Shown in pieces: positions 19,969 to 34,134 of a stretch of 64,000 nucleotides of DNA. The stretch comes from Candidatus Altimarinota bacterium (GTDB lineage: Bacteria > Patescibacteriota > Gracilibacteria > BD1-5 > UBA6164): positions 1 through 64,000 of the forward strand of contig JAOARJ010000012.1 of assembly GCA_025210615.1 (NCBI GenBank), given 5' to 3'. The translations under genes and the position numbers were made by a program. Under the pieces are notes generated by a model. It was not told where the DNA came from and made no database searches. It worked only from the letters and a program-made list of their open reading frames with translations. Every line of letters starts with the position of its first letter. Positions within the stretch are counted from its first letter, which is position 1.

Positions 19969-21051
19969 TTATTTTAAATCTTCTTCAAAAATTTTATTAA
20001 ACTTTTTTATTATTTCAGAATTTTTTATAACAAGCGAAACTTCTCTGTTTTTATCAATACTATAATCACTGTAATTTATACTTCAGATAAGCAAAAATTT
20101 GCTATCTATAACAAGTGCTTTAGCGTGAATATAAGGGCTCGTTTTTTCCACAATATTTATTCAAGCATTTTTTAATGCATTATAAGCTTCTAAATTATTT
20201 TCCATTTGAGATAAACTCGGCCCTATAATATTTATTTTTATTCAAGAATTCGCTTTATTAACAAGTAATTTAATAATTTTTTCATCAGAAAAATTTTGAG
20301 CATAAATATTTATATTTTCTTTAGCATTATTAATTAATTCTTCTAGTTTTATCCTAGAATATACTGGACTTAATGCTATTTCATGCTTATAAGGAGCTTT
20401 ATTAATTCCTTCAAAATCATTTTCAAAAATCCTTTCCAAAATTTTCACAATATTTTCATCACTAGTTTCTATAAAAAAATCTCTGTTTTTAGTAAAACTT
20501 GAATAAGAAATATTTCACGTGGAGATTATTGCGCTATCGTCAATCACAAAAAACTTCGCATGAGTAAGCGCATAATTATTTTTAGCCCAAGTAATATCTA
20601 TTCAATAATCTTTTAAATTATAAAAAACTTTATTATTTAGATTTGGCGCTTTATAAACATTTTTTTCTAAAATAATCTTTACTTGTAATCCTCTATCATA
20701 AGCTTTTTTTAAAGCTTTTTGAATTCTTTTTTCTGTCAAAATATAAGTTTCTAAATAAATTTTATTTTTCGCTAAATCTATTTTTTGGACAATATTATTT
20801 AAATAATCTTTATTTCATACAAATAAATCCGTATTTTTTAGCTCTTTAATTTTATCTAAACTAAATCCACTAAGTTTATCTTCTATTTCAGCTTTATCAG
20901 TGTTTTTATATAACGATTCTATCCTATTATCTTGATTATTATGAAACCCTATATAATCCTCAAAAAATCAAGAAAAAAAAGCAATTAATAAAACAATTAT
21001 AGATATCATTAAATTTTTTTGATACTTTTTATTTAGTGTAATTTTAGGCAT
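19969..21051 (-). CDS. Phospholipase D-family protein (cardiolipin synthase-like)
   Basis: 360 aa. One N-terminal membrane segment (LMISIIVLLIAFFSGFF), then two PLD half-domains. Active-site motifs: THAKFFVIDDSAIISTGNIS and IHAKALVIDSKFLLIGSINY, both HxKx4D followed by GS/TxN. Two HKD motifs with a membrane anchor indicate transphosphatidylation or phosphodiesterase activity on phospholipids or nucleic acid. Cardiolipin synthases usually have two N-terminal membrane segments; only one is seen. Separated by 109 bases from the next gene downstream. Confidence 0.85.
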
Positions 21052-21088
21052 ATTTTTTATAAATAATTTAAAAATATAATTATAAAAA

Positions 21089-21108
21089 AGTCCTTATTTT
21101 AAAGGACT
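21089..21108 (-). terminator. Terminator of dnaJ
   Basis: AGTCCTT/AAGGACT stem followed on the minus strand by T6. It contains the dnaJ stop codon (21107-21109) at its edge. Confidence 0.8.
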
Positions 21109-22228
21109 AATCGAATAAACTTTCAAGTATTCATTTTTTATTATGAGTTTTTATTTTCTTATTTTTCGCTATATTTTCGTATGCTTCTCTTTCTTCTTTT
21201 GATAATTTTTTCGGTACTTTTATATTAAGATTGATAAATAAATCTCATTTTTTATCTTTATCAACATATTTTATACCATCTCAAGATAATTTTATCACAC
21301 TTCAAAATTGAGTTCCTGATTTCACTCAAATATTTCTTTTTCATAAAATAGGAATATTCACTTCTCTATCTGTTCATAAAACGGCTTCTACAACATCTAA
21401 TTCTACATCATAATATAAATCATAATCTTTTCTTTTTAATCATTTTTCTGATTGTGATGCTCTAACTAAAACATATAAATCTCAGCTTTCAGCTCATCAA
21501 ATTCCATCGTTTCATTCTCATTCTATTCTGATTCTCATATTGTTGTCAATTCCTGCTGGCAGATCTATTTCTGTTTTATATTTTTCGCTTACTCTTTTCT
21601 TTCAATGACAAGTTTCACATTCATTTTCAACTGTTTCACCTGCTCAATTACATTTACCGCAAGCTTGGGTGTGTTCAATTACTCAGAAAACACTATTTTG
21701 TCTAACTTTTACATAACCGCTTCATCAACAATCACTACAAGTTTTTACTCAAGTTCATCATTTACCATTACAATCTGAACAAGTTTTTTCTCTTGTAATT
21801 TCTATCTCTTTTTTACCTCAATAAATACTAGTTTTTAAGTCTATATCTAAAATTATTTCAATATCTTCTCATCTAGAATAATTTCTTTTTTTTGTAAATC
21901 AAGAAGACCTTCTTCATCAGTTAAACATTGACTCAAAAATATCTCATAAGTCAAATTCAAAGCCACCTGCGCTAGCTCATCCAAAACCTCAAAATCATCA
22001 CATATTAGGTCATCAAGTTGAACCAAATGTGTCATATTGTTTTCTTTTTTGTTCATCTCACAATATGCTATAAGCAGAGTTTATTTCTTTTAATTTTGCT
22101 TCAGCTTCCTTATCTCAATTATTTCTATCTGGATGGTATTTCATAGCTAAGCGTCTATATGCTTTTTTGATTTCTTCTTTTGTAGCAGTTTTTGATACTC
22201 ATAATACATTGTATAAATCTGTTGACAT
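21107..22228 (-). CDS. dnaJ: Chaperone DnaJ
   Basis: 373 aa, full length. J domain with HPD (AMKYHPDRNN), a Gly/Phe-rich linker where most Gly are UGA (FGGFGGASAGGFEF), four zinc-finger CxxCxGxG repeats (CSDCNGKG, CSDCGGSG, CGKCNGAG, CETCHGKK), and the C-terminal client-binding domains (DLPAGIDNNMRIRIEGEG). Co-chaperone that stimulates DnaK ATP hydrolysis. dnaK lies 4 kb away on the other strand rather than adjacent; grpE and hrcA are not in the window. The zinc-finger glycines written as UGA are among the clearest evidence for code 25. Confidence 0.96.
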
Positions 22229-22264
22229 TTTTCTTATTTTTTATCATTAAATACGCAAAAATAC

Positions 22265-22316
22265 GGGCATGAACGATACTAGGTAAAAGGAGGTAAACCT
22301 GAATCGTAACATACCC
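22265..22316 (-). ncRNA. Structured leader or small RNA upstream of dnaJ (candidate)
   Basis: A long imperfect hairpin, GGGTATG...CATGCCC on the minus strand with inner pairs GATTCAGGTT/ACCTAGTATC, followed by TATTTTTG. It sits about 37 bases before the dnaJ ATG. It could be a transcription attenuator in the dnaJ leader or the terminator of a very short RNA. No known riboswitch core was recognised. Confidence 0.35.
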
Positions 22317-22450
22317 TTGAATTACATTTTATATATTTTTGGAAAAAAGCAACTTTTATTGTCAATTTTTTTTTAGTTTTTTTGTTGACTAATTTTAAAA
22401 AATATGATTTAATGTATTAGACTATTTAATTAGATAAAGCCAAAAGGAGT

Positions 22451-22771
22451 ATGCAAGAATTTAAAACAAAAATAAAAAAATTTCTAGAGAAGCACAAAGA
22501 AATATTGATAAAAAATTTTGAACAATATAAATTATTTTTTGACAAAAAGTTAAATACGACCATTACTGTAGGGATAGTTTGAATGTTATTATTATCAGTA
22601 TGAGCTGTATTTTATACTTGAAAAATAAATTTAAAAACTAATTTACTAGAGTCTGATAATCCGCAAGTTAATACTCTATCGGCTGACGATTTATTAGTAA
22701 AGAAAAGCACTGTTATAATGATTTGATGAGAAAGATATTTATTAACCCTTGAAAAAATAGAAAATTTATAA
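22451..22771 (+). CDS. Small single-pass membrane protein
   Basis: 106 aa, preceded by a strong AAGGAG ribosome-binding site 5 bases before the ATG, which is rare in this window. A basic N-terminal helix (residues 1-38), one membrane segment (TITVGIVGMLLLSVGAVFYT) and an exported tail ending TVIMIGGERYLLTLEKIENL. Four Gly are UGA. No family recognised. Single-gene unit with its own terminator. Confidence 0.7.
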
Positions 22772-22776
22772 AAAAG

Positions 22777-22800
22777 AAACTCCTAGATTAGTAGGAGTTT
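22777..22800. terminator. Bidirectional terminator
   Basis: Perfect 9-bp stem AAACTCCTA/TAGGAGTTT with T-rich run, between convergent genes. Confidence 0.8.
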
Positions 22801-22807
22801 TTATTTT

Positions 22808-23610
22808 TTAATATGTTCAAGGAACAATTTTCCGTCTCCGATACAATGATACTCCATGAAAAGATTTTACACTTCCTGAACCATGTAAATAAGCACTAAA
22901 ATTATATCAATTATAAGAATGTGATCCAGCATAAGTAAAATTTGCTGACCGATTATTAACATGACTATAAAGTCAAAATAAATATCAATCAACTACAAAA
23001 CTGCTTCCCAGTCCTGCTCCAAGTGGTGGAAATGAATGATAAGTCTTTCCATCTGCAATAATACAATATCATAAATGAGATTGAGTTTTATAACCATTAT
23101 ATTTATCAACTCAACAATTAAATGATTTCACACATTCATTATTCTTAATTTCATATCAACTATTACAAGTTTGAACGCTACATTCTCAATAATCATCAAC
23201 TCAATTCCAAGTTTTTGTTGCTAAAGTTGTATTAGCTTTATCTGACGTACAATCTAAAACATTATCTTCACAACTTAAACTATTTTGTTCCCAATGAAAT
23301 CATTCGCTACAACTTCATAAACATTTTTTCTCTCATCAAATCACACTACATAATTCTCAAGCTACATATAATTTTCAGTTTAACTTTATATCACTAGAGC
23401 TAACATCTATTTTATCTGCTAAACTAGAAATATTTGTCCAGGTTAAGTTATCTAAAACTTCTCAGGATTTTTTATTTATTCAATTTAATGCAAAACTTAA
23501 TCAAAAAATTCACACTAAAAAAACGAATATTGAAAACAATATCCACCTTAATTTGCTCCTTACGCCTTTCTTGTGACTAGCCTTTCTTGTGACTCTTTAT
23601 TCACACTCAT
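22808..23610 (-). CDS. Exported lectin-like protein, start out of frame behind a 16-bp tandem repeat
   Basis: The main frame encodes a membrane segment (WILFSIFVFLVGIFGLSF), the family neck (SGEVLDNLTWTNISSLADKI, KLYVAG), a Cys-rich middle (CSEGFHWEQNSLSCEDNVLDC and more) and a lectin-like end (YLHGSGS, VSLYRRRKIVPGTY). It is a paralogue of 5592-6809. The frame has no ATG in its first part. The natural ATG (23608-23610) opens MSVNKESQERLVTRKA and hits TAA at 23560-23562, because it is one frame off. Between them are two copies of a 16-bp repeat; three copies would join the ATG to the main frame. So it is either switched off by slippage, a recent pseudogene, or starts at a non-ATG codon such as TTG. 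Confidence 0.65.
23564..23594. repeat. 16-bp tandem repeat, two copies
   Basis: gcctttcttgtgacta at 23564-23579 repeated at 23580-23594 (last base differs). Unit length is not a multiple of three and it lies in the extreme N-terminal coding region of the lectin-like gene, so a change in copy number shifts the frame. Confidence 0.9.
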
Positions 23611-23654
23611 AAGCCAATCTTTTATTTATAATATAATAAATACTTATATAAAAT

Positions 23655-23682
23655 ATTGTACATTTTTTTCTTTTTCTGTCAA
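23655..23682 (-). promoter_or_regulatory. Promoter of the Cys-rich lectin-like gene
   Basis: Minus strand: -35 TTGACA (23677-23682), 16-bp spacer, -10 TACAAT (23655-23660), ahead of the ATG at 23610. Confidence 0.65.
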
Positions 23683-23734
23683 GAGTAAAATCTCACTTTT
23701 TTTATTTTTTGGTTGACAAAAATTATTAATTATT

Positions 23735-23911
23735 CAAAAAAATGCCCGTGATACTTAGACAAGCTACCATTCCACCAATCTGGAAAGTAACCTCTATAAG
23801 TACCACGGGTAAAGCAATGGAGAAAACACTCGCTTGTTCTGGCAGGTTTTCTTAAACAATGACAAAAAAGAAAACTGCCAGCTGACTTAATCGCGAGAAA
23901 ATTTAAGCCAG
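23735..23911 (-). ncRNA. Candidate structured small RNA
   Basis: No coding frame. A near-perfect promoter reads into it and it ends with a stem CCCGTGGTACTTA/TAAGTATCACGGG followed by CATTTTTTT. Inside are a long hairpin GGCAGTTTTCTT/AAGAAAACCTGCC, an outer stem CTCGC/GCGAG, and a hairpin around TTACTTTCCA/TGGAATGGTAG. Total about 177 bases. It lacks the conserved blocks of SRP RNA, RNase P RNA and tmRNA, so its class is unknown. The stretch 23611-23963 otherwise holds only the two promoters. Confidence 0.55.
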
Positions 23912-23917
23912 AAGAGA

Positions 23918-23945
23918 AGTATATTCAACTCCGAAACTTTGTCAA
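23918..23945 (-). promoter_or_regulatory. Promoter of the candidate small RNA
   Basis: Minus strand: -35 TTGACA (23940-23945), 16-bp spacer, -10 TATACT (23918-23923). One of the best promoter matches in the window. Confidence 0.7.
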
Positions 23946-23963
23946 AAGTTTTTTCTACTTTTT

Positions 23964-24860
23964 TTAATTATTTTCGTATTTTTTAAACCAAGTTATTTGT
24001 CTTTTCGCATAATGACGGGAATTCTTTTGAATTTCTTCTATGGCTTTTTCTTTACTAATTTCTCATTTTAAATATGGAATAATCTCAGCATATCAAATAG
24101 ATTTCATTCAGAAAGCCTCTTCTCCATATTTTTCATATAATTTTTTCACTTCTCTAAATACTCATAAATCTTCAAATTTTAAAACTCTCGCATTTATTTT
24201 ATTATATAACTCTTCCCTATCTCATTTATAAGGCGTAAAAAATAGCGCGTCATATTTTAATTTTTTCTTTTGTCTAAACTCTGTCTTAGATTTTCATGTT
24301 AATTTTTTTACCTCAATCGCCCTCATTACATATCTATAATTATTTGGATGAAGTTCTTTAGCGTATTCTGGGTCTATTTTTTCAAGCTCTTTATGTAACC
24401 GCTCGTTTCAATATTTTAATCTATCTTCTTCTAGTTTATTTCTCAAATCCCAATCAGCAGGCAACTCTGGAATATCAAATTCATAAATTATAGAATCTAT
24501 ATAAAGCCCTGTTCAACCTACCAGCATAGGAATTTTTCACTCACTATATAATTTTTCCATAATCTTCTCGGCCTCTCTTTTAAATTCTCCAACACTATAT
24601 TCTTCATTAGGCGCTACAATATCAAGCATATGATGAGGAACTCACTTCATTTCCTGCTTTGTGATTTTTCAAGTTCAAATATCCATTTCTTTGAAAATTT
24701 GCCTACTATCAGTGCTAATTATTTCGCTGTCAAGCGCTTTTGCAATATCTATACTCATATCAGTTTTTCAGGCTCAAGTTGGACCATAAATCACTATTAT
24801 TTTAGGTAATTCTGATGTTTTTTTAGAAAATTCTAAAACTTTTTTAACGTTTTTATCCAT
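23964..24860 (-). CDS. miaA: tRNA dimethylallyltransferase
   Basis: 298 aa, full length. Walker A GPTGAGKTDMS with both glycines of the loop UGA-coded, SEIISTDSRQIFKEMDIGTG (substrate Asp/Ser), GVPHHMLDIV, LVGGTGLYIDSI, and a late RHYAKRQITWFKK. It prenylates A37 of tRNAs that read UNN codons. Alone between the small RNA and the MazG-like gene. High confidence from the complete family signature. Confidence 0.95.
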
Positions 24861-24955
24861 ATTTTGTTATAATTTTTAGTTTTTTAGTAAAATTATTTTG
24901 ATTTATATTATTTATAAAGTAGAATAATGCAAAATATTGTTTAATTTATATTTTT

Positions 24956-25288
24956 ATGAAAAAATTGATTAGAGATAAAATCCCTGAATTAATAAAACAA
25001 AACCCTAGCAAAAAAGGGAGGGGGGGGGAAGAAATTTTAATAATAAAAAATAAACAAGAATTTTTAGATTATATATTACAAAAAGTTATAGAAGAACAAA
25101 AGGAATTATTTGAAGAAGTAAAAAATAATAACCTCCAAAATATTTTAGAAGAATTAGCTGATAATTTTGAAATATTAGAAACACTATGAAATCATTTTTG
25201 ATTTAATTTTGATGATATTGTAAAAATTAAACAAGAAAAGAAAGAAAAAAGATGATGATTTGAAAAATGATATATTTTAATTAAATAA
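24956..25288 (+). CDS. MazG-like nucleotide pyrophosphohydrolase family protein
   Basis: 110 aa. MKKLIRDKIPELIKQNPSKK, then KVIEEQKELFEE and ILEELADNFEILETL. The 'klvRDKIPeii' start and the ExxE...ExxD helices are those of the MazG-like/phosphoribosyl-ATP pyrophosphohydrolase-like house-cleaning enzymes. The ExxE (EEQKE) and later EExxD residues would bind Mg2+. A run of nine G (25020-25028) encodes the Gly-Gly after Arg at residues 22-24 and makes the reading frame prone to slippage. Read here it is in frame. Confidence 0.75.
25020..25028. repeat. Homopolymeric G tract (9 G) inside a gene
   Basis: GGGAG followed by eight more G, giving nine consecutive G in a genome where G runs are very rare. 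Located 65 bases into the MazG-like coding sequence. Confidence 0.9.
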
Positions 25289-25300
25289 TTTATTATAAAT

Positions 25301-26032
25301 ATGAAATGAAAAGTAATTTTAATAACAGGTTCATCTAGAGGAATATGAAAAGCTACAGCAAAATTAGCTAACGAGCAAGGAGCGAAAGTTATATTACATT
25401 GAAGAACTTTAACTGAAGAACTAAAAAATTTATCAGAGGAATTAAATACTGATTATATAATTTGTGATGTAACTGATAAAGAAGAAGTAACTAAACAAGT
25501 TAATAAAGTAATAGACAAATATTGAAAAATAGATTCCCTTGTTAATAGTGCTTGAATTGCAGCTTGAAAGCCTTTTTTAGAATGCGAAAAAGAAGATTTT
25601 TATAAAGAATTTGATGTGAATACTATTTGAACAATAAATTTTTGTCAAGCTGTCATTCCAAATATGCAAGAAAATAAAAAATGAAGTATAGTAAATATAG
25701 CTTCTATTAGATGAATTTCTAATATGGCTTCTACAAGGATCCCTTATTGTATGAGTAAAGCGAGTGTTATAAATTTAAGTGCTTCTTTATCAAAAGAATT
25801 CGCTCCACATATAAGAGTAAATTCTGTATCGCCTTGATTTACTGTTACAGATATGGCTTTTGAAGCTTGGACTGAAAAAACTTGGGAAAAAAGTAAACAA
25901 AATTTACTTGAAAGACCTGCTGAAGCTAGTGAAATAGCAGAGTGTATTTTATTCTTAGCTAGTGATAAAGCGTCTTATATAACAGGGCAAGATATGGTTA
26001 TAGATTGAGGATATTGATTAGCTTGAAAATAA
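25301..26032 (+). CDS. Short-chain dehydrogenase/reductase
   Basis: 243 aa, classical SDR length. Cofactor loop TGSSRGIGKAT near residue 10 (last Gly UGA), VNSAGIAAGKPF, catalytic Ser in NIASIRGISN, YCMSK giving Tyr-x-x-x-Lys, and the C-terminal 'SYITGQDMVIDGGYGLAGK'. Best fit is the FabG-like group, but no fatty-acid synthesis genes are nearby and such genes are rare in this lineage, so the substrate is open. 12 bases after the MazG-like gene, probably cotranscribed. Confidence 0.85.
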
Positions 26033-26057
26033 TAAAATATAATTAAATTAAAATAAA

Positions 26058-26084
26058 TTAGCACCTATCTATAAAAAGTGCTAA
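26058..26084. terminator. Inverted repeat: SDR terminator with CIRCE-like arms
   Basis: TTAGCACCT, nine bases, AAGTGCTAA. Seven of nine bases per arm and the 9-9-9 spacing match the CIRCE operator of HrcA (TTAGCACTC-N9-GAGTGCTAA), and dnaK follows. But it is also directly followed by TTTTTATTTG, so it is a good intrinsic terminator for the SDR gene, and it lies upstream of the dnaK -35 rather than over its start. A second possible promoter, TTGATT...TATAAT (-10 at 26038-26043), would place it as a classical CIRCE. Both roles are possible. Confidence 0.5.
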
Positions 26085-26091
26085 TTTTTAT

Positions 26092-26119
26092 TTGACAAAT
26101 ATTAAAAAATAAATAATAT
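26092..26119 (+). promoter_or_regulatory. Promoter of dnaK
   Basis: -35 TTGACA (26092-26097), 16-bp spacer, -10 TAATAT (26114-26119), 70 bases before the ATG. Confidence 0.65.
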
Positions 26120-26188
26120 TGGCACTGTAGATTATTATCTGCTAAAATTAAAAAATTTAAATTATTTTAAAAATTAATATTTATAATT

Positions 26189-28078
<1,890 letters not shown>

Positions 28079-28097
28079 AAATAAGGAATATTTATTT

Positions 28098-28127
28098 AAA
28101 AGCGCGGACCTTTGGTCCGCGCTTTTT
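28098..28127 (+). terminator. Terminator of dnaK
   Basis: AAAAGCGCGGACC/GGTCCGCGCTTTTT, perfect 13-bp GC-rich stem with a 3-base loop, 20 bases after the stop. Confidence 0.85.
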
Positions 28128-28201
28128 GTTTAGATTATTTTTAATCTAAACAAAGGGCGAAAATTCTCTTCAAAAATTAATTAAAGAAGAATTTTCACCC
28201 T
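28126..28201. repeat. Tandem hairpins between dnaK and leuS
   Basis: A perfect 13-bp stem TTTGTTTAGATTA/TAATCTAAACAAA (28126-28154) followed by AGGGCGAAAATTCT/AGAATTTTCACCCT (28154-28201). With the dnaK and leuS terminators this makes four hairpins in 135 bases. The second resembles a hairpin at 34054-34102 (shared GCGAAAAT.CT...). Confidence 0.7.
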
Positions 28202-28205
28202 AAAA

Positions 28206-28230
28206 AAAAACTCTCATATTGAGAGTTTTT
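28206..28230 (-). terminator. Terminator of leuS
   Basis: AAAAACTCTC/GAGAGTTTTT stem with A/T runs on either side, ending 2 bases from the leuS stop codon. Confidence 0.8.
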
Positions 28231-28231
28231 T

Positions 28232-32113
<3,882 letters not shown>

Positions 32114-32244
32114 ATTTTTTATAAAATTACTCAAATATTTCCTCTCTATTGTATATAATATATTAAATAAGGCAAAAAAAATTGCTAAAAAAAAATATTC
32201 ATATATAATACACAAAATTTATATAATAAAAAACAAAGAAAAAT

Positions 32245-32463
32245 ATGTTTTGAAAATGGTTATTTTATATTAGTGTGGTACTAGCTCTTATTTTAGTTAT
32301 TGAAAATATAGCATACAATTCAGGATATGGATTATTATTTATATCTGCATCCCCTGTATCAAGTATCGTTATTACTGCTATTTTTATATGATTTTGAGCT
32401 TGATTTTGATTAAAAACCTTTTTAATATCTTGAAAAGATGGTTTCAATGATGATGAATACTAA
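32245..32463 (+). CDS. Small two-pass membrane protein
   Basis: 72 aa. Two hydrophobic helices (WLFYISVVLALILVIENIAY and ISASPVSSIVITAIFIGFGA) and a short acidic tail FNDDEY. The size and topology recall LapA/DUF1049-type proteins, but no signature is certain. Divergent from leuS, followed at once by a terminator. Confidence 0.65.
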
Positions 32464-32477
32464 AACTCTTTAAATAA

Positions 32478-32502
32478 AAACTCTCTTATTTTTAGAGAGT
32501 TT
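32478..32502. terminator. Terminator between convergent genes
   Basis: AAACTCTC/GAGAGTTT stem with a 9-base loop and T-run. Confidence 0.75.
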
Positions 32503-32522
32503 ATTTTTTTATTACATTATTT

Positions 32523-32882
32523 TTAACCTACTTTTTGTCAAAATATTCATGTTATCAAGAATGTAACCAATGAACTAGCTAAAAATATTACTATTATTCA
32601 TAACATAGCCTCAAGAACTATTGTTTTTCATTTTTTTACTTTTTCGTCATCTCAGCCAGCTGTCATTATTAAAAAACCTCAATAAATTCATAATATAACG
32701 GCAGCTAAATAAAGAAAAGTCAAAGCATTTCATACATATCACTGAACAGCTTTATCAGCTGTATCATTACTTCATTTTAAATCACTGATAACATCCACTG
32801 CATTATCAAATTTTTTCGCAAAACAATAACCTTGCCCAAGCAAAGTTATTGTGAGTATTATGTAACTTAATATCTTTTTCAT
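32523..32882 (-). CDS. VirB2/TrbC-like two-helix membrane protein
   Basis: 119 aa. Signal peptide (MKKILSYIILTITLLGQGYC), then two membrane helices separated by a short charged loop: LTFLYLAAVILGIYGGFLIM, TAGGDDEKVKKGK, TIVLEAMLGIIVIFLASSLV. Signal plus two helices with 'G..i...G..kg..i......G' between them is the layout of VirB2/TrbC pilin precursors. Paralogue of the next gene and similar in layout to 38385-38759. It starts 14 bases after its paralogue's stop, so they are cotranscribed. Confidence 0.7.
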
Positions 32883-32896
32883 AAAATTTAATTTTA

Positions 32897-33265
32897 TTAT
32901 CCTCAAGTTGAACCTGTCCCAGATACGATATTAATAAGCCATTGAACAATAGAACTAGCTAAGAAAATTACAACAATACCGATAAGTGAATTGATAATAA
33001 TTTTTTTACCTTGCCCAACTTTGTCATCATCTCAACCAGCAGTAAGAATATGAAAACCTCACCATAAACCGTAGATAACAGCAGCCAAATATAAAAATCC
33101 TAAAGCGCTACTTATCCAATTTTGTATAACTTTTTCAGCTGAATCACCACTTCATTTTATCTTGTCTTCAGCAGTACCAACTTCAATTTTAGCAAAAGTT
33201 TCACTATATAATGCTGTACTCATAGCCGTAGCTGTGTAAATTCATGCTTTTATTGTCTTTTTCAT
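32897..33265 (-). CDS. VirB2/TrbC-like two-helix membrane protein (paralogue)
   Basis: 122 aa. Same plan as its downstream neighbour: signal-like start MKKTIKAGIYTATAMSTALY, first helix GFLYLAAVIYGLWGGFHILT, loop AGGDDDKVGQGKK, second helix IIINSLIGIVVIFLASSIV. The loop and second helix are nearly identical between the two, indicating a tandem duplication. In conjugation-type systems such proteins form the pilus or an export channel component; here no VirB4 ATPase is nearby. Confidence 0.72.
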
Positions 33266-33461
33266 AAATTCATATTAATTAATAAATTTAGCCCATTATA
33301 TATAATTATTGTATAAAAATCAAATTTTTATTAACCTTTTTTTAGTTTTTGTTAAAAATTATAGAAAAATTACTAAAAATTTAATCAAAAATTAATTGTA
33401 AAATATTACTTTTTTTATATAATCAAAACGAATTTTTAATAAAATAATAATTATAAATATT

Positions 33462-34019
33462 ATGAATAGTAGAGAAATAGAAGAGTTTTTAAGTGAATTA
33501 AAAGCCTATTGAATAAGCAATGATATTCCAAATGTAACAGAAAAAGGTGCTCAATTTTTAAAAGATATGATAAAAATAAAAAAGCCTAAAAATATTTTAG
33601 AAATTTGAACTGCAAATTGATATTCAACAATTCAAATGTGAATAGTAGCACAAAAAATTTGAACAAAAATCACAACAATAGAATTTTCTCCTTTATCTAG
33701 AAAGCAAGCATTAAATAATTTTAAAACAGTATGATTTGATAATTTTATCAATTCTCTTGAATGAAATGCTCTAGATATAATCCCTACTCTAGAAGAAAAA
33801 TATGATTTTATTTTTATAGATTGAATGAAAAAACGTTATCTAGATTTTTTAAATTTAATTTGGGATAAAACAGAATCTTGATGAGTTATAATTTTAGATG
33901 ACGTAATTAAATTTAAACATAAAATGGAAAATTTTTATGAATTTTTAAAAGAAAAAAACATAAAATATAACTTATTACCTATTGATGAAGATGATGGAGT
34001 TATATTACTTGTAAGATAA
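33462..34019 (+). CDS. O-methyltransferase-like SAM-dependent methyltransferase
   Basis: 185 aa. NILEIGTANGYSTIQMGIVA is the SAM-binding loop (both key Gly UGA), followed by the acidic residue in TKITTIEFSP, a 'YDFIFIDGMKKRYLDFLNLI' strand and GGVIILDDVI. This order is that of the catechol O-methyltransferase-like (Methyltransf_24/3) group that modifies small molecules. Acceptor unknown. Monocistronic. Confidence 0.8.
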
Positions 34020-34025
34020 ATTAAT

Positions 34026-34102
34026 GAGACGCAGCCTTTTAGGCTGCGTCTCTGGAGCGAAAATCTATCTTAATAAATTTTATTTGAAAAGATTTTCGCT
34101 CC
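34026..34102. repeat. Two tandem hairpins
   Basis: GAGACGCAGCC/GGCTGCGTCTC (34026-34052) then GGAGCGAAAATCT/AGATTTTCGCTCC (34054-34102). The second resembles 28154-28201. GC-rich arms with an A/T-rich loop, as in the other hairpin elements. Confidence 0.7.
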
Positions 34103-34106
34103 TTTA

Positions 34107-34134
34107 AAAAAAACTGCCTTAAAAGCAGTTTTTT
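34107..34134. terminator. Bidirectional terminator
   Basis: AAAAAACTGC/GCAGTTTTTT stem, immediately before the stop codon of the minus-strand operon. Confidence 0.8.

Noticed and set aside
22265-22316. TPP riboswitch ahead of dnaJ
   Set aside because: A single ACCTGA-like string is present, but the rest of the core is not, and dnaJ is not a thiamine gene.
22451-22771. Part of the dnaJ or lectin-like operon
   Set aside because: Opposite strand to both, with its own ribosome-binding site and terminator.
23735-23911. SRP RNA, RNase P RNA or tmRNA
   Set aside because: The conserved GGAAGCAGCC-type SRP loop, RNase P blocks and tRNA-like ends were looked for and not found.
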